The notes: generated by a model not told the origin, from the letters alone. Shown: positions 24,417 through 32,767, numbered from the stretch's first letter. The stretch is 64,000 bases of DNA from an uncultured Christensenellaceae bacterium (GCA_944380305.1 CALWHF010000010.1:1-64000), one strand, 5' to 3'. Made by a program: numbers and translations.

Positions 24417-25952
24417 ATGAAATTTACCGGTCTTATCATCATGGACGGCTACGGCATCAACAAGTTCGGAGCAAACAACGCGATCTCCGAGGAGACTTCT
24501 CCTAACGTGCTCGCGCTCGAAAAGAAATATCCTTTCACTCAGCTCAACGCGAGCGGTCTCGCGGTCGGTCTGCCCGAAGGACAGATGGGCAACAGCGAAG
24601 TGGGGCACCTGAATATCGGCGCGGGCAGGATAATCTATCAGGAGCTGACCAGAATAACCAAGTCTATCGAGGATGGCGATTTCTTCGAAAATCCCGCGCT
24701 CGTCAACGCAATGGACAGCGCGAAAAAGAACGGCAGAAAACTCCACGTCATGGGACTTCTGTCCGACGGCGGCGTGCACAGCAACATACACCACCTGTTT
24801 GCTCTTATAAAGATGGCTAAACAGCGCGGACTCGACCAGGTTTACGTCCATTGCTTTATGGACGGCAGAGACGTCCCGCCCAAGAGCGGCGAAGGTTTCG
24901 TCAAAGAGCTCGTCGATTTCATGAAGAAAGAGAAATTCGGCAAAATAGCGACTATCTCGGGCAGGTTCTACGCGATGGACAGAGACAACATCTGGGACAG
25001 AGTGGAAAAGGCGTATTCCGCGCTCGTCGACGGTGAAGGCGTGATCGAAAAAGACCCCGTCGAGGCGATGGAGAACAGTTATAAGAGAGCCGTGACCGAC
25101 GAGTTCGTCGTGCCCGTCGTCATCACCGAGAAGGGCAAGCCCGTCGCTACCGTGGACAGCGGCGACAGCGTGATATTCTTCAACTTCAGACCCGACAGAG
25201 CTAGACAGATCTCGAGGGCGTTCATCATGCCTGATTTCCCGTCTTTCCCGAGAAAGAAAGGATTTCTCGCGCCCGTCTACGTTTCGTTCACGCAGTACGA
25301 CGTCAAGTTCAACGACTTCCTCGACGTCGCGTTCAAGCCCGAGGTCCACGTCAACACGCTCGGCGAGTACCTCTCTAAACAGGGCATAAAGCAGTTCAGG
25401 ATCGCCGAGACGCAGAAGTACGCTCACGTCACCTTCTTCTTCAACGGCGGCGTAGAAGCGGCTAATCCGAACGAAGACAGAATACTCATTGACTCCCCGA
25501 AGATCGCGACTTTCGATATGAAGCCCGAGATGAGCGCGTACGAGGTATGCGACAGGGCGGTCGAAGAGATAAAGAGCGGCAAGTACGACGTGATGATCCT
25601 CAACTTCGCCAACTGCGACATGGTCGGGCATACCGGCGTTATGGAAGCGGCTAAGAAGGCGGTCAGGGTCGTTGACGAATGCGTGCAGAAGGTCATCGAC
25701 GCGATACTCTCCGTCGGCGGTCAGGCTCTGCTGACGGCTGACCACGGCAACGCGGACTATATGTTCGAAGCGGACGGCACCCCGTTCACCGCGCATACGA
25801 CCAACCCCGTTCCCTTCCTCGTGATAGGCGCGGACGGCGTCAAGGGGCTCAAGGACGGCGGCAAGCTGTGCGACATAGCTCCGACGATGCTCGACGTGAT
25901 GGGTATTGCTCAGCCCGCGGAGATGACGGGAAGATCGCTTATCGAGAGATAA
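24417..25952 (+). CDS. gpmI: 2,3-bisphosphoglycerate-independent phosphoglycerate mutase
   Basis: A 511-residue cytoplasmic glycolytic enzyme that interconverts 3- and 2-phosphoglycerate through a phosphoserine. It shows IIMDGYGINK with the first metal ligand, the catalytic-Ser motif GQMGNSEVGHLNIGAGR, the DGRDVPP motif, FNFRPDRARQIS, NFANCDMVGHTG and LTADHGNAD. The full-length alkaline-phosphatase fold with the inserted phosphotransferase domain is present. ATG 24417 follows GAGGT. It is transcribed alone from its own promoter to its own terminator. Confidence 0.97.
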   Translation: MKFTGLIIMDGYGINKFGANNAISEETSPNVLALEKKYPFTQLNASGLAVGLPEGQMGNSEVGHLNIGAGRIIYQELTRITKSIEDGDFFENPALVNAMDSAKKNGRKLHVMGLLSDGGVHSNIHHLFALIKMAKQRGLDQVYVHCFMDGRDVPPKSGEGFVKELVDFMKKEKFGKIATISGRFYAMDRDNIWDRVEKAYSALVDGEGVIEKDPVEAMENSYKRAVTDEFVVPVVITEKGKPVATVDSGDSVIFFNFRPDRARQISRAFIMPDFPSFPRKKGFLAPVYVSFTQYDVKFNDFLDVAFKPEVHVNTLGEYLSKQGIKQFRIAETQKYAHVTFFFNGGVEAANPNEDRILIDSPKIATFDMKPEMSAYEVCDRAVEEIKSGKYDVMILNFANCDMVGHTGVMEAAKKAVRVVDECVQKVIDAILSVGGQALLTADHGNADYMFEADGTPFTAHTTNPVPFLVIGADGVKGLKDGGKLCDIAPTMLDVMGIAQPAEMTGRSLIER

Positions 25953-25982
25953 CGGGATATTCTATAAACGAAAAAAAGGAAC

Positions 25983-26010
25983 AAGGCGGGAGCGATCCCG
26001 CCTTATTTTG
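25983..26010 (+). terminator. Rho-independent terminator of gpmI
   Basis: AAGGCGGGA, loop GCGA, TCCCGCCTT, then ATTTT. Confidence 0.85.
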
Positions 26011-26032
26011 CGCCTTTACGGCGTCTATCCGC

Positions 26033-26061
26033 TTGATTAAAGAGAAGAATATTGATATAAT
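26033..26061 (+). promoter_or_regulatory. Promoter of the cobalamin-uptake transcript
   Basis: TTGATT (26033-26038), 17 bases, TATAAT (26056-26061), immediately before the riboswitch. Confidence 0.75.
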
Positions 26062-26084
26062 CTAGTTACGGTTTTACCGACATA

Positions 26085-26270
26085 CTCGCAAGAGGAACGG
26101 GCTTTGTCAGGTTGTCCGCATTGCGGACATTAAAAGGGAAACGGGTGAAAGACCCGTACAGCCCCCGCTACTGTAAGCGGCGCGAAGACCTTGCATTATG
26201 CCACTTGAAAAGGGAAGGCGCAGGGTTTTGCCGCAAGTCAGGAGACCTGCCGACGGAGTATAAAAGCGGA
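26085..26270 (+). ncRNA. Cobalamin (B12) riboswitch
   Basis: It shows the conserved elements in order: AAAAGGGAAACGGGTGAAA, GACCCGTACAGCCCCCGCTA, the B12 box continuing CTGTAAGCGG, then CCACTTGAAAAGGGAAGGCG and GCAAGTCAGGAGACCTGCC. This is the core of the adenosylcobalamin/cobalamin aptamer. A G+C-rich hairpin with a T-run follows at 26337, so B12 binding most likely promotes termination and shuts off the uptake genes. The stretch between the aptamer and 26537 contains only this expression platform and the leader. Confidence 0.95.
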
Positions 26271-26336
26271 ATTTCGGAGGGAGATTCGACGGCTCGTGGC
26301 TCGGCTTCGCCGCGCCTTATCGTGCTTTGAAATTTC

Positions 26337-26364
26337 GCCGCTTTTTGAGCGGCTTTCTTTTTTC
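26337..26364 (+). terminator. Riboswitch-controlled terminator
   Basis: GCCGCT, loop TTTTG, AGCGGC, then TTTCTTTTTT. It lies between the riboswitch aptamer and the first gene, the usual position of a transcription attenuator. Confidence 0.8.
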
Positions 26365-26537
26365 TTTCCGATTTTTCCGCAATACGACGATTGAAACACA
26401 CGGACCCGCGAATGCGTTTTTTCAGATAAAAACTTATAAAAACGCGCACGGTAATCGCGGTATGGCAAGCGTATTTCCGACAATAAATTTACCGCCGAAA
26501 AAGCGAAACAGCGTTATAAGGCGGAAAAGGAGTATAT

Positions 26538-27014
26538 ATGAACAAAAAAAGAATTTTGGCAGTCATGCTCACACTGGCACTCGTGCTTTCGCTCGCGTTT
26601 GCGTTCGCGGCTTGCACTGACGATCAGACGCCTGCGGCAAAAGAAGGCACTTTCAGAGTAGTGCTTATGCCCAAAGAGGGAGAGGCAGATGTCTATACGA
26701 TAGACATGGCTCTTCTCGACGGGGAGAAGAACGGAGAGGCTGCCGTCATGCAGCTTGCAGGCAATCACGGCGTCAGCGTGACGTGGGAAGAAAGCTCGTT
26801 CGGCAAATACCTGATCGCGATAGGCTGCGTTCAGCCGACCGAGGCTAACGAATACGTCAGACTGTTCACGTCGGTCGAAAAGGACAAGGGCGTGGACGCT
26901 TATGCTACCACGATCGAATACGACGGCGTCAGCCTGACTTCGTCGGCAGTAGGCATTTCGCTTATGACAGTCGAGCCGGACTGCGTGATCCTGATCAAAG
27001 TAGACAGCTATTGA
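26538..27014 (+). CDS. Lipoprotein with transcobalamin-like (DUF4430-type) domain
   Basis: A 158-residue secreted lipoprotein with lipobox FAFAAC (Cys at about 26). The mature part resembles the DUF4430 family, which is related to the C-terminal cobalamin-binding domain of animal transcobalamin and intrinsic factor: AVMQLAGNHGVSVTWEESSF, then GKYLIAIG, and a VEPDCVILIKVDSY ending. The B12 riboswitch just upstream and the ECF-transporter S component just downstream make a role in capturing cobalamin outside the cell the most likely one. The family call is from memory of the pattern and is less certain than the context. AAAAGGAG precedes ATG 26538. Confidence 0.75.
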   Translation: MNKKRILAVMLTLALVLSLAFAFAACTDDQTPAAKEGTFRVVLMPKEGEADVYTIDMALLDGEKNGEAAVMQLAGNHGVSVTWEESSFGKYLIAIGCVQPTEANEYVRLFTSVEKDKGVDAYATTIEYDGVSLTSSAVGISLMTVEPDCVILIKVDSY

Positions 27015-27045
27015 GAGTTATGACAGCCGTTTTGCGAAAAAGGCA

Positions 27046-27696
27046 GTGAAAAAGCAGAAGTTTCTGAAAAGAGGCAGACTTGCCGCAAAAAGAATCGCAC
27101 TGACCGCGCTCGCAGCCGCCACGCTTGAGGCGGTCAAGTTCGCGCTGAACGCCGTACCCAACGTGGAGGGAGTGACCCTTCTCTCCGCGTTGTACGGCTA
27201 TTGTCTCGGCGCGGGAGGGGTGGTCGCGACGCTTGTTTTCTGCGGTATCGAAACGGCGATATTCGGCGTGGGTCCGTGGGTGATCTCCTATTTCATCCAT
27301 TGGCCGTGCGTCGCGTTGGTATTCATGCTCTTAGCAAGGCTCGGCGTGAAAAACAAATGGATCATCACGCTCGTCGCGGCGGCCATGACGACGCTTTTCG
27401 GGGTGCAGACGTCGCTTGTCGACACGGGGCTGTTCAGCGGATTTTTCGACAGGTTCTGGCAGCGGTTCGCCATAATTTACGTCAGAGGCGGGGTGTTTTA
27501 CGTCGTGCAGATAATCTGCAATCTCATAGTTTTCCCGCTTTTGTTCGTTCCTTTGTCGAGGGTGTTGCTGCCCGCGGCGAAAAAGGCGGGGATGTGTCCG
27601 CTGAAAGAAAAGAGGGATGTGAAAACAAGTCCCGAAATCGGCTTTATAGACGAAAAACCGCTTTCGCAGAGCGGAGAAAACGATATAAAAGAATAA
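27046..27696 (+). CDS. ECF transporter S component, probably cobalamin-specific
   Basis: A 216-residue membrane protein with a basic N-terminus, about six hydrophobic helices and a hydrophilic C-terminal tail. This is the layout of substrate-binding S components of energy-coupling factor transporters, which borrow a shared EcfA-EcfA'-EcfT module encoded elsewhere. Typical segments are ALTALAAATLEAVKFALNAV, GYCLGAGGVVATLVFCGIET and FYVVQIICNLIVF. Specificity for cobalamin or a precursor is inferred from the riboswitch and the transcobalamin-like lipoprotein. The start is GTG 27046; the ribosome site (AAAGG) is weak, so some coupling to the gene before it is possible. Confidence 0.8.
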   Translation: MKKQKFLKRGRLAAKRIALTALAAATLEAVKFALNAVPNVEGVTLLSALYGYCLGAGGVVATLVFCGIETAIFGVGPWVISYFIHWPCVALVFMLLARLGVKNKWIITLVAAAMTTLFGVQTSLVDTGLFSGFFDRFWQRFAIIYVRGGVFYVVQIICNLIVFPLLFVPLSRVLLPAAKKAGMCPLKEKRDVKTSPEIGFIDEKPLSQSGENDIKE

Positions 27697-27725
27697 AAAT
27701 TTTGCGCTTATAAACTCAAAAACGC

Positions 27726-27754
27726 TTTACACTTATTTTTACTTGTGATATATT
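27726..27754 (+). promoter_or_regulatory. Promoter of rpsF-ssb-rpsR
   Basis: TTTACA (27726-27731), 17 bases, TATATT (27749-27754). Confidence 0.7.
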
Positions 27755-27785
27755 ATATAAGCATTTTGAATATATTTTTCAAAAT

Positions 27786-27828
27786 CCTTGCTTCCCGCGA
27801 GACGGGAAGACATCAGACCAAAAGGAGG
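27786..27828 (+). promoter_or_regulatory. Possible S6:S18 leader hairpin
   Basis: CTTCCCG, 5-base loop, CGGGAAG, then GACATC, just before the rpsF ribosome site. A hairpin next to an ACA segment at this place fits the known autoregulatory leader bound by the S6:S18 complex, but I cannot confirm the consensus. Confidence 0.4.
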
Positions 27829-27833
27829 TTTCT

Positions 27834-28115
27834 ATGAACAAGTACGAGCTTTTGTACATCATCGACAACGACGTGACTGAAGAAGGCAAGCAGGCTGTTA
27901 TCGACAGGATCGAAGCGGTCGTCACGAGTGCGGGCGGCGAGATCGTCAGCCTGGACAAGTGGGGCACCCGCAAGTATGCTTACCCGATCAACTTCAAGAA
28001 CGAAGGTTACTATGTGCTGACTACGTTCAACGCTCCCGCGAGCGTTCCTGCGGAAATCACGCGCCTCGGCCGTATCGTTGACGAGATCGTCAGACTTATG
28101 ATAGTCCGCAAGTAA
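27834..28115 (+). CDS. rpsF: Ribosomal protein bS6
   Basis: A 93-residue protein of the 30S platform with the S6 ferredoxin-like pattern: MNKYELLYIIDNDVTEEGKQ, KWGTRKYAYPINFKNEGYYV and a C-terminal VDEIVRLMIVRK. It pairs with S18. AAAGGAGG precedes the ATG. It is the first gene of the conserved rpsF-ssb-rpsR operon. Confidence 0.97.
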   Translation: MNKYELLYIIDNDVTEEGKQAVIDRIEAVVTSAGGEIVSLDKWGTRKYAYPINFKNEGYYVLTTFNAPASVPAEITRLGRIVDEIVRLMIVRK

Positions 28116-28128
28116 TAAGGAGGATTTT

Positions 28129-28539
28129 ATGAACAAGATCATTCTTATCGGCAATCTTACAAAAGACCCCGAGAGCGGTGCTACTCCCAGCGGAGTCAGC
28201 TACTGCAGATTCTCGATCGCGGTCAACAGGAGATTCAGCAAAGAAAACAACGAGGCGGACTACTTCAACGTGGTCACCTGGAGAGGCGTTGCGGAAAGCT
28301 GTGCGAAGTCGCTCAGCAAGGGCAGAAAGGTCGGCGTAGTCGGCTCGCTGCAGATCCGCAATTACGAGACCCAGGACGGCGCGAAGCGCACCTCGGTCGA
28401 AGTCATCGCCGACGAAGTGGAATTCCTTTCCTCTCCGAACGGCAACAGAGAGGACGCTCCCCAACAGGGCAGATCCTCCCGCGCGGACGTGACCAAACTC
28501 GAAGAGGTCGATGCGTCCGACGACAATTTACCATTCTGA
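28129..28539 (+). CDS. ssb: Single-stranded DNA-binding protein
   Basis: A 136-residue protein. Residues 1-105 form an OB fold (NKIILIGNLTKDPESGATPS, then CRFSIAVNRRF and FNVVTWRG). A short flexible linker and the acidic tip DDNLPF follow, which recruits replication and repair partners. AAGGAGG lies before the ATG, and it sits in the classical place between rpsF and rpsR. Confidence 0.97.
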   Translation: MNKIILIGNLTKDPESGATPSGVSYCRFSIAVNRRFSKENNEADYFNVVTWRGVAESCAKSLSKGRKVGVVGSLQIRNYETQDGAKRTSVEVIADEVEFLSSPNGNREDAPQQGRSSRADVTKLEEVDASDDNLPF

Positions 28540-28557
28540 TTATAAGGAGATATAAAA

Positions 28558-28806
28558 ATGAGCGAAGAGAAAGTTGTCAAGAGACCGGCTAGAAAGGCTC
28601 CCCGCAAAAAGGTCTGCACCTTCTGCGTAGACAAGGCTACCGAGATCGATTACAAGGACGTTGCAAAACTGCGCAAGTTCATCACCGAGAAGGGCAAGAT
28701 CCTTCCGAGACGTATGAGCGGCGTTTGCGCAAAGCACCAGAGACTTCTCGCAGAGGCGATCAAGCGCGCGAGAGTCATGGCTCTGCTCCCGTACGTTGCG
28801 GAGTAA
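28558..28806 (+). CDS. rpsR: Ribosomal protein bS18
   Basis: An 82-residue 30S protein: [40 protein letters not shown], then [20 protein letters not shown]. The CxxC...CxxH set (two Cys in CTFC, then the Cys and His of VCAKH) suggests the zinc-binding variant. It is the last gene of the operon, followed by a strong terminator. Confidence 0.97.
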   Translation: MSEEKVVKRPARKAPRKKVCTFCVDKATEIDYKDVAKLRKFITEKGKILPRRMSGVCAKHQRLLAEAIKRARVMALLPYVAE

Positions 28807-28829
28807 TAACGCGTAAATACAAAATACAG

Positions 28830-28857
28830 ACGGCTTCCGCAAGGGAGCCGTTTTTTG
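28830..28857 (+). terminator. Rho-independent terminator
   Basis: ACGGCTTCC, loop GCAA, GGGAGCCGT, then six T, after rpsR. Confidence 0.9.
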
Positions 28858-28911
28858 TGCCGATATTTGGCGTAGGTGCAGACGGGCGGGGCGGGTCGCG
28901 CGGTATCCGTA

Positions 28912-28940
28912 TTGACTTGCCGAAAAATACCCTTTATAAT
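28912..28940 (+). promoter_or_regulatory. Promoter of the lipoprotein at 28959
   Basis: TTGACT (28912-28917), 17 bases, TATAAT (28935-28940). Confidence 0.75.
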
Positions 28941-28958
28941 GAAAAAAGGGAGAAAGTC

Positions 28959-29663
28959 ATGAAAAAGAAGTTTTGTCTGTTGCTTGCTCTTGTCCTCGCG
29001 TTTGCGACTGCGTGTCTGTCCGCCTGCGACAACGGCGGACGCACGAATCCCGACGACGTGGATTTCGACGCGATAACGTCTGAAAAAGTGGACGACGCCG
29101 CTCTCGACGCGATCGTCAACGGCGCGGACGACGTCAGAAATTACAGGATAAAAAACAGGTCGGAACAAAAAGACTATGTCGTCAACGGTATTATGGAGTT
29201 TGACGGACAGACGCTCAAAAATACGTTCGATTACGAGTACGTCGGAGACGACGAGAGAGAAAAGGATTATAAAATCTATAAATATCAATATAAGGAAGGG
29301 GACAAATACTTCGAGTCTTCGTCAAGAGGCGGAGGCAAGTGGGAAACGAAAGAGATAATCTCCGACGGCTTCAACGGGATCGTAAATACGTCATATAAAG
29401 AGATGCTGGACGGCTTTCTGTTTTACAGAGACTATGCTTCGGACGGCGATAATAGCGGCATGCAGTGGAGCGACGAGAGCAGCGGCTATGAGTACATCTT
29501 GTCGGACGAAGGAGAGGGCGGCATGCGTATCGTCTTCAAATTCAGCGAGGGCAGGCTGTGCGCCGTCAGGATAAGCGACGCCCTGACAGGCGAGGTCGTC
29601 GAGGAGTATGTCTTTTACGATTTCGGCAAAGTAAAAAAGATAGAACTGCCTGCATTTTCATAA
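28959..29663 (+). CDS. Lipoprotein of unknown function, paralogue A
   Basis: A 234-residue lipoprotein with lipobox CLSAC (Cys23). The mature part begins with an acidic helix (FDAITSEKVDDAALDAIVNG) and continues as beta-rich sequence with KYQYKEGDKYFESSS and GKWETKEII, a segment with MQWSDESSGYEY, and the end YVFYDFGKVKKIELP. The same layout is found in the protein at 30064: TSEK/SDKIT start, VKWSDEYKAYVY, and FIYYDFGKVPEITIP at the end. The two are diverged paralogues. No known family is recognised. ATG 28959 follows GGGAG; upstream in-frame codons lack signals. Confidence 0.85.
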   Translation: MKKKFCLLLALVLAFATACLSACDNGGRTNPDDVDFDAITSEKVDDAALDAIVNGADDVRNYRIKNRSEQKDYVVNGIMEFDGQTLKNTFDYEYVGDDEREKDYKIYKYQYKEGDKYFESSSRGGGKWETKEIISDGFNGIVNTSYKEMLDGFLFYRDYASDGDNSGMQWSDESSGYEYILSDEGEGGMRIVFKFSEGRLCAVRISDALTGEVVEEYVFYDFGKVKKIELPAFS

Positions 29664-29678
29664 TTCAAGAGACGAAAC

Positions 29679-29709
29679 GCGGGCAGGAATTTCCCTGCCC
29701 GCATTTTTA
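29679..29709 (+). terminator. Rho-independent terminator
   Basis: GCGGGCAGG, loop AATTT, CCTGCCCGC, then ATTTTT. A near-identical hairpin ends the paralogous gene at 30784. Confidence 0.85.
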
Positions 29710-29730
29710 GCGTTATCGAAATCATTCTTA

Positions 29731-29949
29731 TCAATATTCCTTTCTGCCCGTCAGAAAATCAAGACTTTCGCCGAAGTAGTCGGCAATCTTGCACAGGTTT
29801 TCAAGTCCTATTTCCCTTTGGCACAACAGGTATCTTGACAGGGTAGCCTGCGGCAGACCTATCTTTTTGGCTACGGAATTGATGCTTTCGTTGCCGATAA
29901 GCTCTTTAAGTCTCTTTGCAAAAGTTTTAGTATAAGTCGATTCGTTCAT
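29731..29949 (-). CDS. XRE-family helix-turn-helix regulator
   Basis: A 72-residue single-domain repressor of the Cro/CI type: FAKRLKELIGNESINSVAKK, IGLPQATLSRYLLCQREIGL, then NLCKIADYFGESLDFLTG, which is the complete five-helix fold with nothing else. It is transcribed divergently from the lipoprotein at 30064, with a palindromic operator candidate between them, so it probably represses that gene and itself. There is no effector domain. It lies between two paralogous lipoproteins on the other strand. Confidence 0.9.
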   Translation of the reverse strand: MNESTYTKTFAKRLKELIGNESINSVAKKIGLPQATLSRYLLCQREIGLENLCKIADYFGESLDFLTGRKEY

Positions 29950-29964
29950 ACATATAGGTTACGA

Positions 29965-30007
29965 CAAACGGTATAAAAATAATCAAGTTATACCAAATGG
30001 TATAAAA
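29965..30007. promoter_or_regulatory. Operator candidate for the XRE regulator
   Basis: Perfect dyad TTATACC-AAAT-GGTATAA (29988-30005), plus a half-site AAACGGTATAAAA at 29966-29978 that repeats AAATGGTATAAAA of the dyad 30 bases further on (three helical turns). It lies between the divergent starts and directly before the -35 box at 30011. Confidence 0.75.
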
Positions 30008-30010
30008 TGC

Positions 30011-30040
30011 TTGACACATTGAAAATTGCCGAATTATAAT
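30011..30040 (+). promoter_or_regulatory. Promoter of the lipoprotein at 30064
   Basis: TTGACA (30011-30016), 18 bases, TATAAT (30035-30040), with the operator candidate touching its upstream edge. Confidence 0.75.
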
Positions 30041-30063
30041 TAAAGAAAAAGGAGAGTTATATT

Positions 30064-30759
30064 ATGAAAAAAATAATTGCAATCACGGCAGTCGTTCTCG
30101 TAATTATCATGTCTTTGACCGCGTTCGTTGCTTGCGACAAAAAAGGCGAAGAGCAGGAAATTACCGCAGATACGAAGTTCGAGGACATCGTTTCGGATAA
30201 GATAACGGAAGAAGAGTTGATAAGTATGGTGCAAGACTCTAAGAACGTTGATAATTTTAGAATTGAATTCTGTGGAGATAACAATCGTGTACAATTATCA
30301 ATTGAAGTATGCGGAGAAAAAATGAAGAGCGTTAATAATACGTATGACTTAATAGCAGAGACGGGTACGCCTTTGGCGATTTTGGGCACAACTGCGGTAT
30401 ATACCTATGTTTATTATGAAGACGATATTTTATATAAGTTATTCAGCTTTGATAATAAAAATTGGAGAAAAGTAACAGGAAGGTATTTCAATAATTATTA
30501 TACGGAAGACTTAGAATTATTTTACGCATATTATCGTGGACTCGACGGCGCAGAAGGTGTTGGGGTAAAATGGAGCGACGAATATAAAGCATATGTTTAT
30601 GAAGATGGCGATGGTAATGATTGGGTATACAAATTCAAAAACAACAGATTGTGTGCGTTTGCAATATACGATAAAGACGACAAAAGTGACGATATGAGCT
30701 TTATATACTACGATTTCGGAAAAGTTCCTGAAATTACGATCCCTGAAATAACTGAATAA
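30064..30759 (+). CDS. Lipoprotein of unknown function, paralogue B
   Basis: A 231-residue lipoprotein with lipobox AFVAC (Cys24). It is paralogous to the lipoprotein at 28959: an acidic start with SDKITEEELISMVQDSKNVD, a central VKWSDEYKAYVYEDGDGNDW, and the ending FIYYDFGKVPEITIPEITE. The gene is clearly A+T-richer than paralogue A and the surrounding genes, which may point to separate acquisition or relaxed selection. Its promoter lies under a probable XRE operator, so its expression is regulated, unlike that of paralogue A as far as can be seen. AAAGGAG precedes ATG 30064. Confidence 0.85.
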   Translation: MKKIIAITAVVLVIIMSLTAFVACDKKGEEQEITADTKFEDIVSDKITEEELISMVQDSKNVDNFRIEFCGDNNRVQLSIEVCGEKMKSVNNTYDLIAETGTPLAILGTTAVYTYVYYEDDILYKLFSFDNKNWRKVTGRYFNNYYTEDLELFYAYYRGLDGAEGVGVKWSDEYKAYVYEDGDGNDWVYKFKNNRLCAFAIYDKDDKSDDMSFIYYDFGKVPEITIPEITE

Positions 30760-30783
30760 GGGTCATTGCAAAAACGATAAAGC

Positions 30784-30814
30784 AGACGGGCAGGAATTTT
30801 CCTGCCCGTGTTTG
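30784..30814 (+). terminator. Rho-independent terminator
   Basis: GACGGGCAGGAA, short loop, TTCCTGCCCGTG, then TTTGTT, after the paralogue B gene. Confidence 0.8.
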
Positions 30815-30886
30815 TTAAACTTATTATTATCTTTATGATTTTTGTGCTTGCCGCGTGTTGCAAGCGCGTTTTTTTGTAAACTTGCG

Positions 30887-32593
30887 TCAGAGTGACGCGA
30901 GCACTTCTTTCATATCGTCTGCGAGAGCCTTCAGAGTGCCGTCGCCGAACGGGTAGGCAATGCCCGCCGTCTTTACGATGTCGGAGAAGAACTTGTCGCC
31001 GCCCGTCTTGCACATCTCCTTGTACTTTTCGAGTGCGAGAGAGTAGTCCTTGCGCGACAGCGCGAGGAAACCGAGCGCGACGGTCTCTGCGAGGCAGTAG
31101 TCGATATAGTAGAAGGGCGACTCGAATATATGCGCCTGGTACTGCCAGCGCGTGCCGCTTTCGAGATAGGGGATGCCGTCGTAGGAGAGGTAGGGGCGGT
31201 ATTTTTTTGAGAGGCGCAGATAGAGCGCGTTTCTTTCCGCGGGGGTCATATCGGGGTTGTCGTAGACCTCGTGCTGGAATTCGTCTACGATACAGCCGTA
31301 CGGGATAAATGTCAGCGCGTCGGAGAGGTGCTTTTTGCGGTAATCGGAAGCCAGTCTGCCGAAGAATTTGTCCATATACGGCCATGCCAGGAACTCCATG
31401 CTCATAGAGTGGCATTCCGCGGTTTCGCAGCCGCCTATGGACAGCTCGTCGTGGTCTTTCCGCATCGCGTAATCCATCGCGACAGCGTGCCCGAACTCGT
31501 GGGTTATCACGTCGATGTCGCCGCTCGCGCCGTTGAAGTTGGCGAGAATGAATATCTTGCCGAAGTCCTCGAAAGTCGTGCAGTATCCACCGCCCGTCTT
31601 GCCGTCTCTCGGCAGAACGTCGAAAGCCTCTTCGGCTACCATGCGGTCGAACAGAGAGGACAGATCTTTGTCCATAGACGAATACATCTCTTTCGCGCGG
31701 GTGAAGAACTCGTCTACCGAGCAATCGCGCACGGGCACTTCGTCCTTCGAATATACGTTGTCGTCGTAGACCTTGAAGTCTTCGATCCCCAGTTTTTTCG
31801 CTACGTCGGCTTTAAGCTCCGCGACTACGGGAGTTATCGCGGCGACGACGTTTTGCCTGAATTTTTCTACGGCGGCGCGGTCGTAGTCTATCCTGCCGCG
31901 GCGGTAATAGCCCAGCTCGGTGAAATTTTTGTATCCGAGTTTTTTCGCCATCTTGTTTCTGATCCTGACGAGGCGGTCGAATACGTCGTCAAACTCTGCG
32001 GCGTGCGCCTGCATAGCTTTGCCGATGCTCTCCGCGGCGGCTTTGCGCACGTCTCTGTCCTTGTCTTCAAGGAAGCCGCGGACGTAGGAGAGAGGTTTTT
32101 TCTCGCCGTTGAAATCGCATTCGACGGTAGAGAGCAGCTTGACGTATTCGGTCGAATAGGCGTTCTCGAGCTTGACTTCTTCCTCGATCTTGTCGTCGTA
32201 CGACGCTTTCTCGAATTCGAAAGTGCGGTAGAGCACGTCGCCGAGTTTTGCCTGCAATTCCTTGCGGAAAGGAGAGGACAGCATCACGTCGATATATCTG
32301 ACGCCGAGTCCCGTCACGGCGGGCGAGACCTCGTCGTAGTAGGTCACTTCGCCGTCGTAGAACTCGTCTCTGGTATTTTGCGTAAAGCGTGCGTTGGCGA
32401 GCGAGTATGCCGTCGCGTACGCGCTGTTTGCGGTCAGGACGTACTTTTCGCGAGCCGCGAGCACATCGTCGGCGCAGGTCGCCTTTTCGGCGGCGGCGAA
32501 GAATTCGTCGTAGCTTTGTTTCGCCTGCTCGTAAGTGTAACGCTTGTAGGGCAGGTCTTTGATCTTCACGTTTTCGTATTTTTTATTATCCAT
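30887..32593 (-). CDS. pepF: M3-family oligoendopeptidase F
   Basis: A 568-residue zinc metallopeptidase that cuts short peptides in the cytoplasm. The zinc motif is ITHEFGHAVAMDYAMRKDHD, with the third ligand Glu in the following ETAECHSMSMEFLAWPYM. The helical bowl typical of M3 peptidases surrounds it, and the length is normal for the PepF/oligoendopeptidase family. The start at 32593 has GAGGT upstream on the minus strand; a longer open frame upstream runs into the divergent upp region and is not supported. It appears to be transcribed alone. Confidence 0.93.
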   Translation of the reverse strand: MDNKKYENVKIKDLPYKRYTYEQAKQSYDEFFAAAEKATCADDVLAAREKYVLTANSAYATAYSLANARFTQNTRDEFYDGEVTYYDEVSPAVTGLGVRYIDVMLSSPFRKELQAKLGDVLYRTFEFEKASYDDKIEEEVKLENAYSTEYVKLLSTVECDFNGEKKPLSYVRGFLEDKDRDVRKAAAESIGKAMQAHAAEFDDVFDRLVRIRNKMAKKLGYKNFTELGYYRRGRIDYDRAAVEKFRQNVVAAITPVVAELKADVAKKLGIEDFKVYDDNVYSKDEVPVRDCSVDEFFTRAKEMYSSMDKDLSSLFDRMVAEEAFDVLPRDGKTGGGYCTTFEDFGKIFILANFNGASGDIDVITHEFGHAVAMDYAMRKDHDELSIGGCETAECHSMSMEFLAWPYMDKFFGRLASDYRKKHLSDALTFIPYGCIVDEFQHEVYDNPDMTPAERNALYLRLSKKYRPYLSYDGIPYLESGTRWQYQAHIFESPFYYIDYCLAETVALGFLALSRKDYSLALEKYKEMCKTGGDKFFSDIVKTAGIAYPFGDGTLKALADDMKEVLASL

Positions 32594-32718
32594 GTGATAC
32601 CTCGCAAATGTCATCCTTGATATGATACCACAACGGCGCGCAAATATCAACGACGGGGAGAAAAAGGTCTGCCGATCGTCCGCGCACGCACGCCACGCAC
32701 GCGAAAAACAGAAAAGTA

Positions 32719-32747
32719 TTGACATTCGGGCAAAAAAATAAGATAAT
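32719..32747 (+). promoter_or_regulatory. Promoter of upp
   Basis: TTGACA (32719-32724), 17 bases, GATAAT (32742-32747). Confidence 0.75.
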
Positions 32748-32767
32748 GGAACAGGACGGAAAACGAA

